A DNA stretch of 64,000 bases from Psococerastis gibbosa (Eukaryota; Arthropoda; Insecta; Psocodea; Psocidae). Shown here piece by piece: positions 1-11,100 of the stretch (the first letter of the stretch is position 1; the number at the start of each line of letters is the position of its first letter). The DNA is taken from assembly GCA_963971405.1 (NCBI GenBank), contig OZ020485.1:45939469-46003468 (forward strand), in the 5' to 3' direction. A program made the translations under genes and the position numbers. The notes under the pieces were generated by a model, which saw only the letters and a program-made list of their open reading frames with translations, had not been told where the DNA came from and did no database searches.

Positions 1-150
1 TAATGACTGTATCCTGTTGACCTCTTCAGTTGCCTCAATGACTAAATTAATACTTGTGCTAAGTTACGTCACGTCTCCGATCACATGGCGCGTAGAGACT
101 CGCACAAGTATACAATCCCGCTACCACCATGCTACCGAAGCTAAATTATT
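1..150 (-). repeat. SINE-like dispersed repeat, left-edge copy
   Basis: This sequence recurs at about 24300-24470, 32676-32815 and, in part, 56690-56960. Read on the minus strand it begins with a tRNA-like stretch (GGTGGTAGCG, resembling a pol III A box), which suggests a tRNA-derived SINE. The B box is less clear. It lies in the XYLB intron upstream of the first visible exon. Confidence 0.5.
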
Positions 151-224
151 ATTGGGTACCTAATAATGTTTTTACTATGGATAAATATGCCATGCCTGAA
201 GTTAGAAAGCATCGGTAGATAAAG

Positions 225-560
225 GTTGATCAGAAATTTTAGCAATTTTTAATGAAAATTTAGCCTTTTTAATTTTTTTACACCATGAACCATTCTCAAT
301 GGGGATACGACCTAGTGGGATATGTATATTGATTTCCTATTTAAATACGTTATTATAAGGAATGAATTTTGATGAAATTTGGCATGTAGGTTCACAAAAA
401 TCATATCCAGGTACATTTTTTTATAATTTGAGCTAACTCAATTTTTTTCCCGACAAAAATTTCAAACTAATGTCTAAAATAATTATTTCTGATAAACAGC
501 GCCAACGATTCCTTTTAAATTCACATACATTGTAGTCGTTATTAATGTAAACGAAACCCA
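225..560 (-). repeat. fragment of the TTTCCAATTTAT dispersed family
   Basis: Shares its text (the 'gatgaaatttggcatgtagg' and 'ggttcacaaaaatcata' words, then 'cgccaacgattccttttaaattcacatac') with the longer copies near 9.0, 31.4, 36.5, 38.6 and 40.7 kb. It is truncated at both ends here and lies in the XYLB intron. Confidence 0.6.
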
Positions 561-800
561 ATAGGTCGTATGAAAAACACTTAATTTTCTTCTTCTGCCG
601 GGAGCCCTCAGTTCTTCTAGCTTCCCTTGGTTTATTACATGCAGAAGGCGAAACTTTTCGTTCCTCATCACATGGCCGAAGTATGTTAGTTTACATTTCT
701 TCACCGTAAGCAGCAACTCGGCTTCTGTATGAATTCGCCTTAGGACCTCAGCATTAGGGACACGATTTCTCCAGATACTGCAATAATCTGGTTTCCAATT
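560..800 (-). mobile_element. LINE 3' fragment (reverse transcriptase C-terminal tail)
   Basis: The minus-strand peptide reads KLTYFGHVMRNEKFRLLHVI followed by a basic GRRR stretch. This is the well-known tail after the reverse transcriptase domain of arthropod LINEs, with its FGHVMR-type motif. The frame is short and carries no RT core, so it is a dead 5'-truncated copy. It ends about 20 bp before the first visible XYLB exon. Confidence 0.65.
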
Positions 801-818
801 TTTTTGCGTGCTTTACAG

Positions 819-3377
819 GTATGTGCCTTGCAGATGGTGACGTCACAGTGAGCCTAGGCACAAGCGACACAGTTATATTTCCCCTTCCAGCCCCCCGCCC
901 CTTCCCCGACGGCCACATCCTGTGCAGCCCCCTAACTCCCACCGAGTACACGGCTCTTCTCTGCTTCAAAAACGGCTCACTCACGCGAGAGCGGTTGCGG
1001 GGCGATGTCACGTGGGTTGAATTTACCGCGCGGCTCGAAGCGACACCTCGCGGCAACTTTGGGAACTTGGGGCTGTACTTTGATGACCAAGAGATTTTGC
1101 CATTTGCTGCCCCGGGCGACTATAGGTGGAGTGGTGCTGGCCAGAAGCTGACCAAGTTTCCATCGGTGGACATTGAAGTGAGTGTTTTAGATGTTTTGGG
1201 TGTAACTTCTTATAGCGGGCTCCTCAAAATGCCACCTCAGATATATACTGAGAATAAAAACATGAAAAAATGACCCCCTCTTTGTCCATCACTGAACGTA
1301 ATATAGTTCGAAATTTAAAATTACAGGCTCGGGCTGTGATCGAGGGGCAATTTCTTGCTAGAAGGGCATACGCCGAAGATATTGGTCTGGATTTAAAGTC
1401 AGGCGGTCGAATTATCGCCACTGGAGGAGCATCGTCAAATAAAGCGGTTCTTCAAGTCCTATCAGATGTGTTCAACATGCCTGTCTATGTCCAGGTTAGT
1501 AAAAAATTGGATATACCATACCGTTGAATATCCTATTAAGCAAGGAAGGAAGCAGTAGAAGAGGGCGGCCGAAGAGGATGGATCAATTGAAGGAGGACGG
1601 GACGCTTGAACGTACCTAGAGCTGAAGAGGAAAGCTCTGGACCGAGAGAATTGGAGGATCTAATGTAGTGACCTCAGAAGAGGACTCGTATTAACAAATT
1701 AGAATTAATAGTTTAATAGTTTATTGTTTCAGTTTTAAAATGTTGAATCCTATTTTTCAGGAAAGTGGCAATTCAGCAGTTCTTGGTTCAGCCTACATAG
1801 CTAAACTTGGAGTCAATTCGGAACTTAAATTTTCGGATATTGCTGACCTACTACCTCCTCCCATTTTGGCGTGCTCTCCCAGCAATGACTCAATTCAGGT
1901 AAAGTAGTTGACATATATTTTATAACTCATTGCTGCAGTGCATCATCGGCTGTACCTCCTCTAGTCGCTTGGCTTTGGACTCCAGCTTTCCAATATGTTA
2001 TTAAAACAAATAACAATAGAGATCTAACGACCAAGGCTTTTAAAACAAACAAAAAAATCTGGCACCATAAGAGCTTCAGCCGGTCAGAGCTTCAGCCAGT
2101 TAACGCGTTTTATTTCAAACAATAAGAGAAGGCCCAGGCTAACAAGATAGCCAACGACAGCCCAGTCAATCAACGATTCCGCAGTTGTGACCCAGTGAGC
2201 GTAAGCGGGAGGTTCTCGCCATGGCCCAATAATTAAGCTTAAAATTAAAATTAAGCTTGCCGCCCGAGACTCAGGCAAAACTATTCCCGTAGTTGTGACG
2301 CAACGGACGGAACATCTCAGCTCCATTTCTGCATGAGCACAATGAAATTTCAAACCGGGTCGCTTCTCCTTCAACAAATATTTGGCTAATGCCACCAATA
2401 CAATATTACAAAGGCTTTCACGGCCAGAGTTTTTTTTTTTTGTTTTTTGTTTGTTTAATAGTACCGTAGTAATAATGTCCTGAAAGACGTTTTTATGAAC
2501 CTAGGCCTTGTCCCTTGTCCAATACCAACGACCCCATGGATTTCGGATATGATTTGTATTGTTTCCGGATGAATTTGTTTGTTGGGAGACAGCTTAGTGT
2601 TGCGGTTGTCCGCTATGTGTCTTTGTCTGTAGTTGAACTGCTGAGTACATCTGTTGGTGGACAACACAGCACTCGTTAAAACACGAGTGTTTAACCGAAG
2701 CATTTCGAATATTGTTTACTGTTATCGTTGTTCACGAAAATTTACAATTTTGATTTTTTAAGTCAGGTGCAGGAAGAATTTTGGCGTGAGAGAAAACGCG
2801 TTGATGAAGTGACAGTACAGAAGTTCTATGGTGTGTCGACACACCCTGTGCTTCCACACCCCCTGCAGATCTGTTGCCTTAGAATCTGTCTTTGGGAACC
2901 GGGCCTTGAGGTGCTAGTATCTCGGTTGGCCTATGTCATTAAGTGCCCAGACGATGGTGATGAATAAATAAATAAAGACTTTTTTTGTTCTATTACTAAG
3001 CCAACCTAGCGGAGTTAGGGCTATAAAGTCCTCTTTACACTCAACTAGGAAAGCCCGGGACCACCTGCTTTACATGCCCTCCGAAGCATGGCCAGAAAAT
3101 GTAGCAATTGTGGGAGTCAGAGTCTGTACCAGTACTCTACATGTCTGATTCTTCCCTTAGGGCGCCTCAAGTTAACAAACAGACTCACTCCCCCCGCCAG
3201 GCTAACAGGGTTGCTTAAAGCAAAAATGCTAAAAGCAGGCGTTGCAAACAACTACTCTACATGTGTCCTGACTGGCCTAATGCAGTAAATTGCCATGTGG
3301 ATCATATTTATATCATATTGTTACAGGTATACGATCCGATGGTACTAAGATACCGCATTCTTTCCAAAAACCTTTGA
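819..3377 (+). CDS. XYLB: xylulokinase, C-terminal four exons (5' part outside the window)
   Basis: Phosphorylates D-xylulose to xylulose 5-phosphate in the cytosol. Four exons join in frame: 819-1177, 1327-1494, 1761-1898 and 3327-3377 (stop TGA 3375-3377). Each has AG acceptors and GT donors, and the phases agree. Exon A holds the FGGY kinase motif SLGTSDT and ALLCFKNGSLTRERLR. Exon B holds ARAVIEGQFLARR and the ATGGASSNK nucleotide-site motif. Exon C holds ESGNSAVLGSAY. The last exon codes a short tail (VYDPMVLRYRILSKNL). Order, motifs and C-terminal length agree with animal XYLB as I know it. The first visible exon starts with a split codon, so earlier exons with the N-terminal kinase half must lie to the left. 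It converges on the polyketide synthase, with 933 bp between the two stop codons. Confidence 0.93.
1540..1700 (+). repeat. LINE-tail debris in XYLB intron
   Basis: Text such as 'gggcggccgaagaggatgg' and 'ggaccgagagaattggagga' matches, in reverse orientation, the stretch at about 38220-38400. It resembles the basic GRPKR tail of LINE reverse transcriptases. No open frame remains. Confidence 0.45.
1899..3326 (+). other. last XYLB intron, filled with repeats
   Basis: This 1.4-kb intron contains no exon I can support. It has a 'ctttcacggccagag' element fragment at about 2415, a 'ccaacgaccccatgga' repeat at about 2525-2560 (shared with 17.8, 24.2 and 50.5 kb), a SINE at about 2975-3290 and an unassigned stretch between. 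Confidence 0.6.
2975..3290 (-). mobile_element. SINE copy (partly rearranged)
   Basis: Carries 'ttactaagccaacctagcgg', 'agttagggctataaagtcct' and 'ccctccgaagcatggccaga', the same text as the better copy at 9805-10010 and a reversed partial copy at 28840-28995. The right part switches to another repeat ('gcaaaaatgctaaaagcagg', also at 30.9 kb). Confidence 0.6.
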
Positions 3378-3623
3378 AGAGGACGTTTTCTTACTCTCCG
3401 CTGTCAAAAATAAGTTTCATCTCAGCCTCAGTTGGCTATAGTAGACATGTATGGAAGTATTGTAGCTATAGTATGTTATAGTCTGGACATGTAAATTTTT
3501 CATTCCGTGCAATATACAGTGTATATTAAGATTAACAACAAGGCAATAATAGGCTTGTTCTTTAATCCACAAAGTCAACTCAGTTTTTTATTATTTTATT
3601 TATATGTTAGTGCAAGGAAAACT

Positions 3624-3902
3624 TAGGCGGCTATTCCACCGGCAAATTTGCTTCACCAAAATTCACTTGTGTTTTGAGACTTTTTGTTCTATTTTAAGGA
3701 GACTATTATGTAGATACTTAACTTATCTATTAAAAATTAAGTTATTATATTATTAATGATGTCTGCTACCATATTATAATTTAACGTATAATAGATAAGT
3801 TAAGTATCTACATAATAGTCTCCTTAAAATAAAACAAGCAAAAAATCTCAAACCACAAGTTAATTTTAGTGAAGCAAATTTGCCGGTGGAATAGTCGCCT
3901 TA
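3624..3902. mobile_element. palindromic MITE, GGCGnnTATTCCACCGGC family
   Basis: The left end TAGGCGGCTATTCCACCGGC is mirrored at the right end as GCCGGTGGAATAGTCGCCTTA. The inner arms also pair (GGAGACTATTATGTAGATAC against its complement), so nearly the whole 279 bp folds on itself. TA at both ends is consistent with a TA target. A related copy lies inside another MITE at 54640-54910. This copy sits between the two convergent genes. Confidence 0.85.
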
Positions 3903-4235
3903 GTAATGGTCGAAAGTCTAAAACCTCGCCAATCCTCCCGCGCACTGTTCTACCGCTCCTTGCTCGTCTTCATTAAAGCTCTATATAGGAGAGGAGATGG
4001 GACATTCGAGCGCGCCAAAAATATTTTTCAAATCCTGGGGCCACCTGCTACGTTTTGTCAATGGCTGGTCATAGGAGACGTGGCATCAGGTGGACCCGGA
4101 ATTAAAAAAATATTTTTGGCGTGCTCGAATGTGTCATCTCTCCTATATTGAACTTTAGAAGGAACCAGAGAACTTCGGTAATGGAGGTGAACCGGGTTAC
4201 TAAACTGTCTTGTAACAACTGTGATAACAGTATAA

Positions 4236-4241
4236 TTTAAT
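4236..4241 (-). terminator. candidate polyadenylation signal for the synthase
   Basis: ATTAAA on the minus strand, about 70 bases past the stop codon. It is the nearest variant poly(A) hexamer I see. No canonical AATAAA is equally close. The call rests on motif and position only. Confidence 0.35.
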
Positions 4242-4310
4242 CAAATAATATGCCTCTAGTTTTGCCCATACACCAGATCAATTGCTTTTTATCGTACACT
4301 TCCATCAATG

Positions 4311-5130
4311 TCAATTACTGTCCAATTCTTTGAGGGTTCTAACCGACAGACATCTTATTTCCGGGATTGTTAGCTTCATGTTGAACTCATTGTCTAACAC
4401 TTTTCGGATCAGAGCTGACAAAATCGAGTCCATCCCCATTTGCGCCAGCGTTGTTTCACTGCTTATTCCCTTAAAATCTCTTGTTCCTAAAAAAAAGATG
4501 CAAATGATTGGTAAGCAATCATGCCAGTGGATAGAGAAAAATCCTTTTAATATGGTGTATGAGACAGTCTGCTAAAACTTGGATAGACTAAATTATTATA
4601 ATTTCTAGTCTTAAGTTTCGCCCCGTAAATATAAGACGTTTATTATTATTATAATTACAATTACTTTCACGGCCTTATTAGTTCTATGATGAAGCAAGAA
4701 CCTCCGAGATACAATCTTAGAAGTCTACGCGGTGCAACGGCTCATGACAACCGTACAGATGTTGTGAAACGTTTGGTAGTTCGCTTTCAGATCATCATCC
4801 GGGATTCTACTGCTTATTCATCACATACTAAATCATTACCTAATGCTACTAACATGTGTATTAAATTAAATTAAATTATAAATAAAAGCGACCGATTTTG
4901 GGGAGATCCGGGACTGGCCAATATACAGTACGATATAGGCTACATGTATATATGCTTTCATCGAAGGTACCGGAGTGTTTAATAAATATAGAGTATTAAT
5001 TAAGATTTTGGAGTATAAGCCAGGCTTATGTTTTACTTGATTGTAAGTATATTTAACAGAAATATGTAATATATATATTTATGTAACTTACCTAAAAGCT
5101 CGCAGACCCTTTCAAGAATAGTGCTTCCCG
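4311..5130 (-). other. acyl carrier protein (ACP) and C-terminus, end of exon 32 and exon 33
   Basis: Residues about 1955-2023. ILERVCELL starts the ACP in exon 32. GTRDFKGISSETTLAQ and MGMDSILSALIRKVL follow in exon 33. Ser1986 in GMDSI is the phosphopantetheine site (animal FAS has GLDSL). The protein ends 37 residues later with LKELDSN and a TGA stop. No thioesterase exon can follow in frame, because the stop lies inside an exon whose sequence matches the normal ACP end. Confidence 0.92.
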
Positions 5131-8100
5131 TTTTTACGTCAACTGCTGCGGTCTTGTCTTTCAAGACAAAAGAGCTAACCACTGGGCATTGTTCTAACAG
5201 TAAAATGTCCAAAACGGCGAGGCAGTTGCTGATTGGCTGAAGATCTACGCCAATCACGTTGACCTGTGAGCGGGTCATCACTCCAACATCTCCAATTGTG
5301 CCCCATGCCAGAGCTTTCGCTGGTAGACCTTGTTCGGCTCTTCTCTCGCAGAGCCTTTCCATTCGCTGAAATGAAAATATTGTGTATTCGAACGTAAACG
5401 TATTCTGAGCCCTGAGGGTAAAACCCTCCAAAATTGAGTAAGCCAAAAATAAACAAAATGTACCCCAGGCATGATTTCTATGAACCTACATGCCAAATTT
5501 CATTGAAATTCATCGAGCAGTTTGCCCACAAATCGACGTATATAAACGTACAGACTGGCAGACATTTCGTAAAAAACACTTTTTTTCGGTTCCTGGTACC
5601 TCAAAACGTGTAAATCAACTGAAATGTCTTCTTCTTCTTCCCCCTTAGTGCTGCGTGCGATGGGTCTTCCTCCTTGTAGCCTTGCTTCCGCCAACCTCCG
5701 AGTGGTCCTGTTCTCGTCCATCCTTTGGAAGTGGCCGAACCATTGCAGCTGTTTGTTCTCTATTCTTCTCTCTATGGAATCCACTTGCAGGTCTTGTCTG
5801 ATGCGGTCATTTCGGATTCGGTCCCCCAAATTGAAAATTTTGACTATCACAAAGCTTTCCTTGTACTAGGCCTAGGTATATAAATAGGTAGGCCTAAGCA
5901 AAAAAAATTTTTTTGGCGGGAAGTTATGTCCCATCTCTCGCATATAAAACTCTACCCTCTGTGAAAAAGAGTATCTTACCGAGTTGCTGTAAGCATAGCT
6001 AAGAAATCCGGCAAGTCCATGTCCAGCCGCGTACGACGAAAACATCACAAAATGCTTCAAATCGGGACAAAGTTGTTTGGAAAATCTGTGGAGGTATTGA
6101 CACACTTGCATCTTTACTGTATTCCCTTTCTTGAAAATATTCTCGTTAAGATCTTCAAGAATACCATCTTCTGGAGTCTGAAAGTGTAATCTATTCGATA
6201 GGCTTACTTTGTAGTGAAGATGAAGATGAGTATACATTATATATACATATACATTCATCTACTCAAGGGCGACGCCAGGATTTCTGCTGGGGGGGGGGGG
6301 CAGGAGGTAGTTCCCCACCCCTTAAAAAGTCATTTCGTAAAAGAATGATTATAGCTTAGCATGTAATAGTAGGGCAGTGTTCCCCCTGCCCCTCCTGGCG
6401 TCACCCTTGCATCTACTTCAATTTACCGATCGAGTGTAGAGATTCTATGATGGTTTAATAACAATGCGCCGTCCTATAATAAAATAGAAGCCTGTCAGTG
6501 GCCAACAGAACTTTCCTGAAATGGGCTGATTTTTTTACTGGGCTACAATAATACAATACCTACCTATTAGAAAATATAACGAAAGTGTATGATAAACATT
6601 ATGCACTGCATCTATGGGCTTCGAATTCAAATTTGGTATACAGTATTTGACATATTATTTTTTGAAATATACTATTAAAGCGGGATTTCTGCGGTTAAAC
6701 TGGAAAATACTTTATTTTATTTGAATTAAATGACTGCCATTAAGATCGCCGGTCTTCCTTAGAAGAGGCATTGCAATAAGAAGAAAAAAAAAAAAAAGAT
6801 GAAGAAGGAGAAGAACAAGAACAAGAAAAAACACGGGGGGGGGGGGTCCACCATAGGTACTTATTTTGACTGTAAGAAATTGTTCTCAAATTAATCTGTA
6901 AAATAAATGTATAAACTTGAAATTGCCCCAGTGATACAAGTCTCTTTGAGTACTTATAGTAGGCCCTACTGGCCGAGTAGACATTGCAATCTATAAATGA
7001 AAAAAACTGTAATATATTATTTACTTACTTACTTACTTACCAGTGCAAGATGGAAAATGCCAGCGACTGTTCCTATAGTCATACTTTCTTTTAAAATGCG
7101 TTCGATGCCCTGCCCGGTGGTGATGTCGTGTGTAAGAATGGTGGTGGATACTCCCGCTGAATTTAAACAACGAACGCGATATGCTTGGTAGCCCTCTTTT
7201 ATGCCACTTCTGGAGCAAAACACTATGTTACGAGCTCCCCGCCCAGCCATCCAGTTGGCTAATTCGAGACCGAAACCGCCCAAACCGCCTAAAAACAATA
7301 ACAGGAAAGGATGAGGAATCGGATAGGTTGCTTTTGGTTTAGGGGTTACCACACCGCTCCGGTAAGGCAGTGTCCCGGGTTTGAATCCCGCTCTCACCCA
7401 TTTTTTCAAGCCTTAAACTTTAAGGAAGCCAAGCCTATGAGTAGGTTTGCGAGAGGGCTGTGATCATGGCCTTGCCCAGGGGGATGGTCCAAGGGGTTCG
7501 GACCCCCCCCCCCGAAATAAATGGGTTTTACACAAATTTATATTTAATTTTATATTTTAGGGATACAATTTTTCATTTTATGTAAACCTGTATTGTTTGA
7601 ACAATTGGAATGCACCTATTTGAGTTTGAACACTGTCAAAAGTGGAGTCTTTTGTGAAGGAGAGGCTGTTAGCTGTCGAATGAGTGTGAACGTACCAATA
7701 AGCACATACGACGCCAGAGGATCAAACCAACACCTGGGGTTCGCCTGCCAGGTCAACGAAGGCGAAATGCTGCCTACCAGTTTTTCTTGGTCCCTCCATT
7801 TAAATAATTTTACAAACAGAGCACATTCATCCTCCCTGAAAATAAATATTGACACATCAGGTATGTAGGCTATATATATATAGGTAAACAGTAGGCTATA
7901 CCAGAAGAGTAGTTTTTTTTAAACTATTAATCGCACACGTTTTCAACTCAAACCCAGAGTCATGATGCTTGGGTAAGGTCTCTAGCAACATGCTGAGATA
8001 AACGGCCATGTGTAAACATGACTACGAGTCTAGGACTACTTTACCTTCTCTCAGAGTCTTCCACAAATTCATTATTTAGTTTCGACACTTTGTTCAGCAG

Positions 8101-11100
8101 AGGTACAATATTAAAATCCAAAATTTGTTGCAACTCTTCATTCAAATAATGCTGATTCTTTTCATCTTCTAAGAAGGACAAGAAGTCGAGTGTGAGATGG
8201 CGAACGTCTTTAAGATTTAAATCGTTATCTAAAAGAATAAATAAATAAAATACAATGACTGTCTAAAAGCGGTGTCCATACTATGCCGCGTTGGCTGTTG
8301 GCAATGCCAACGTGGCAAAGGCAACGCGGCTTAGGCGGGGTTTCCACCGAGCGGCTAGGGCTAAATACAAATACGGTGACATGGTAGCAGTCATTCAAGA
8401 CTTAGGCGGGGTTTCCACCGCGACGTCGCATTACAGAATGCAAATGACACTGACGGAAATGTTTGTTTTACTCTATGCCATAGTTAAAATTGATCAATGA
8501 TCATAAAGTAAAATCACAAACAAACTAAAATTAAAAAAATGGCGTCATGGGATATGTTAATTACAAACATTTTAATAGATTTCTATAAAAAGAAAAACAA
8601 ACATTTCCGTCAATGTCATTTGCATTCTGCAAAGCGAGGTCGATGGAAACCCCGCCTAAGTCTTGAATGTCTGTTACCAAGTCTCCGTATTTGTATTTAG
8701 CCCTAGCCGGTCGGTGGAAACCCCGCCTAATCTGATTGTTGGCCTCCCGTCCACACCGAGCTTTGGCATTCAGCCGCATAATGTCAGTCGAGGTGGATTT
8801 ACTAGGATGATATACCTGCGTGCTGCGTGGAGACAATGGTGGGGACGTCCACACTTTCACTGGCCAACCGCTGACTCAGCGGCACATGCCAGCGGCGGCA
8901 TAGTGTGGACGCCGCTTTATAAAGGTGGTATTAGGGCAGACAAAGAGCATGTGCTGCAAACTGTTGACCCCATTGTTGCTTTCCAATTTATACGTATAGT
9001 ATAAGGAAAGCTTTGTGATGGTCGAAATTTTCGATTCCGAGATTTCAAGGGATTTACACGTTTTGAAGTCAGGAACCAAAAAAAGTGGTTTTTATGAAAT
9101 GTCTGTCTGTCGCTCTGTCTGTTCATCGATTTCTGGGCAAACTACTCGGTCGATTTGTATGAAATTGGGTATATAGGTTCACAAAAATCATACCTCGGGA
9201 TTATTTATTTTTATTATGGGCTAACTCAATTTGGGGGGGGGGGGGTTTATTATCAAAAAACTCCAAAAAAAAGTCTAAAAAAATTATTTCTAAAAAAAGG
9301 CTCCAACGATTTCTTTTAAATCCACATAGGCCTATATTGTAGTCGTTATTAATGTAAATGAAACCCAATAGATCGCATGAAAAGCACTTAATTTTCTTAT
9401 TCTGCCGGGAGCTCAGTTCTATCTTCCCTTGGTTTATTACATGCAGAAGGCGAAACTTAACTTAACGCAATGCCCTGCCATTATTACTGTGTGGTAATGT
9501 TTTGGTCTGACCTATCTAGAATTTACCTCACCTCCAGTGACGTCAGGTGGACAACCTCCCCCCCCCCCCCCCCCCGAGGTATCCGAAATGTAACCATAGG
9601 AAAATTATAATTTACCATAAAATTACTCATTTTCGCCATCCATTAATGGATTAATTGGAAAGCATGTTAGAGTAAACTCGGACTGGTTCTTTTGTTTTGC
9701 TTTTGTAAGCGGAATCTAACGGATAATGCAAAATAGAAATGAACTGAGCAAGAAAAAGTGAAAAATAGAGAGAAGTGTCCTCTGGGTGTGCTAATAATAA
9801 ATAAGGACTTTTTTGTTCTATTACTAAGCCAACCTAGCGGAGTTAGGGCTATAAAGCCCTCTCTTACACTCAACTAAGAAAGCTCGGGACCGCCTGCTTT
9901 ACATGCCCTCCGAAGCATGGCCAGAAAATATAGGAAGTGTAGGACTCGAACCAACAACCTTTCGGGTGAAAGTGAGAGTCCGTACCACTACTCTACATGT
10001 CCTGACAGAAGCTAAGAATATCTTGTCGCAAGGCACCTTACCGATTATTGGCTTGACACACTTCATTCTGTTCAACAGCAACTTCTACATTTCCGGTGTC
10101 TTGCCATAATATGGAGCATATTATTCTGAAAGTAAGACACCTCAACTTCTTGTGTGCTACGACGCAAGGAGTCTTATGATATTAAGCGTATTAGACCAAG
10201 TCAAGACACTTGCCACAAAAGTGCCTTGCCACGAAAATTTTGTTGGTGTCCTGCAACATGGAAGAGTGATGGTTTCTTTTGCCAGTCCAAGAGTCCGGGT
10301 AACTTGCGTCTTTCTCTAAGAGGACAAAAATATTTTCCTGGGAACGGGAAATTTACTTAGAAATATCAATTAGGTAACATCCCTTTCACCTTTTTTTTTC
10401 CTTTCACATTCACATGTAGCCTATATTCACCTTAATTTTATTACCTTCATTTTTACATTTATTCAGATGGACCACATTGCCACCAATTTGCAGAAAGTCA
10501 CGATAGCTGATGTCTCCATCTAAATCAACTATAGTATTTACTAATGTAGATTCTAAGCGAACGTAGAGTTCGTTCTTTAATATAACTTCCGTGCTGTCCA
10601 TCTGAAACATAGTAAGCTCATTAAGTATATCGACTGCCTCATTAAATAGTTTATCAAAAAATGAGTTATTCATATTATGGAATCAGAGTCTTTGAGCCAA
10701 GGAGCAGATTGATGATCATTTAAGTTTGGGGATCCAGGGCACGTTAACCCTCTCACATCTATATAGTATTTGGGGTTTGCTGCCCGAAAATGTGCTGTAT
10801 TTGTCTTTTATTTGTCAGAGGCACTCCCCAAAGGGTTCCGATTTGGGTTGCAGCTAAGTTTTCTGTTTCTTCTCAGTTCTGTGTTTCACTATGCCGTTTA
10901 GTATTAACTTATTCTTGGGGGATAAAAATGTAAACAAAACAATTTTGAATGGCACTTTCCGCTGTAAAATTTTCTTGTTAACGTTTTCAATCCCAGGTTA
11001 AGATTGAAAAGATTCGCCATAGTAGGCCCGCTGTTAGGTTTTCTTGAGTTCTAGGTAGGTTTCGCACGCCTTATCTACGCAGGCCTTTAGCAGTGATGCT

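Larger units (their letters stand above)
5092..7288 (-). other. ketoreductase (KR) domain, intact, exons 30-32
   Basis: Residues 1726 to about 1955. It reduces beta-keto to beta-hydroxyl with NADPH. The loop GGLGGFG is at 1726-1732. The catalytic set aligned gap-free with animal FAS is Lys1830, Ser1856 (FVMFSS), Tyr1869 and Asn1873 (SYAYSNS), with the usual spacing of 13 and 4. AWGTIGDVG and PVVSSFVL finish the domain. This is the only beta-carbon processing domain with all expected residues. The donor of exon 30 lies in a run of GTAA repeats. Confidence 0.92.

Noticed and set aside
10025-10130. Possible exon with LLNRMKCVKPIIGKV or SILWQDTGNVEV
   Set aside because: Neither frame fits the neighbouring phases, and the stretch abuts a SINE.
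10213-10350. Possible extra ER exon (open stretch with KPSLFHVAGHQQNF, acceptor and GT after it)
   Set aside because: Including it breaks the phase into exon 28, while exon 27 joins exon 28 directly in phase and matches the FAS length without a gap.
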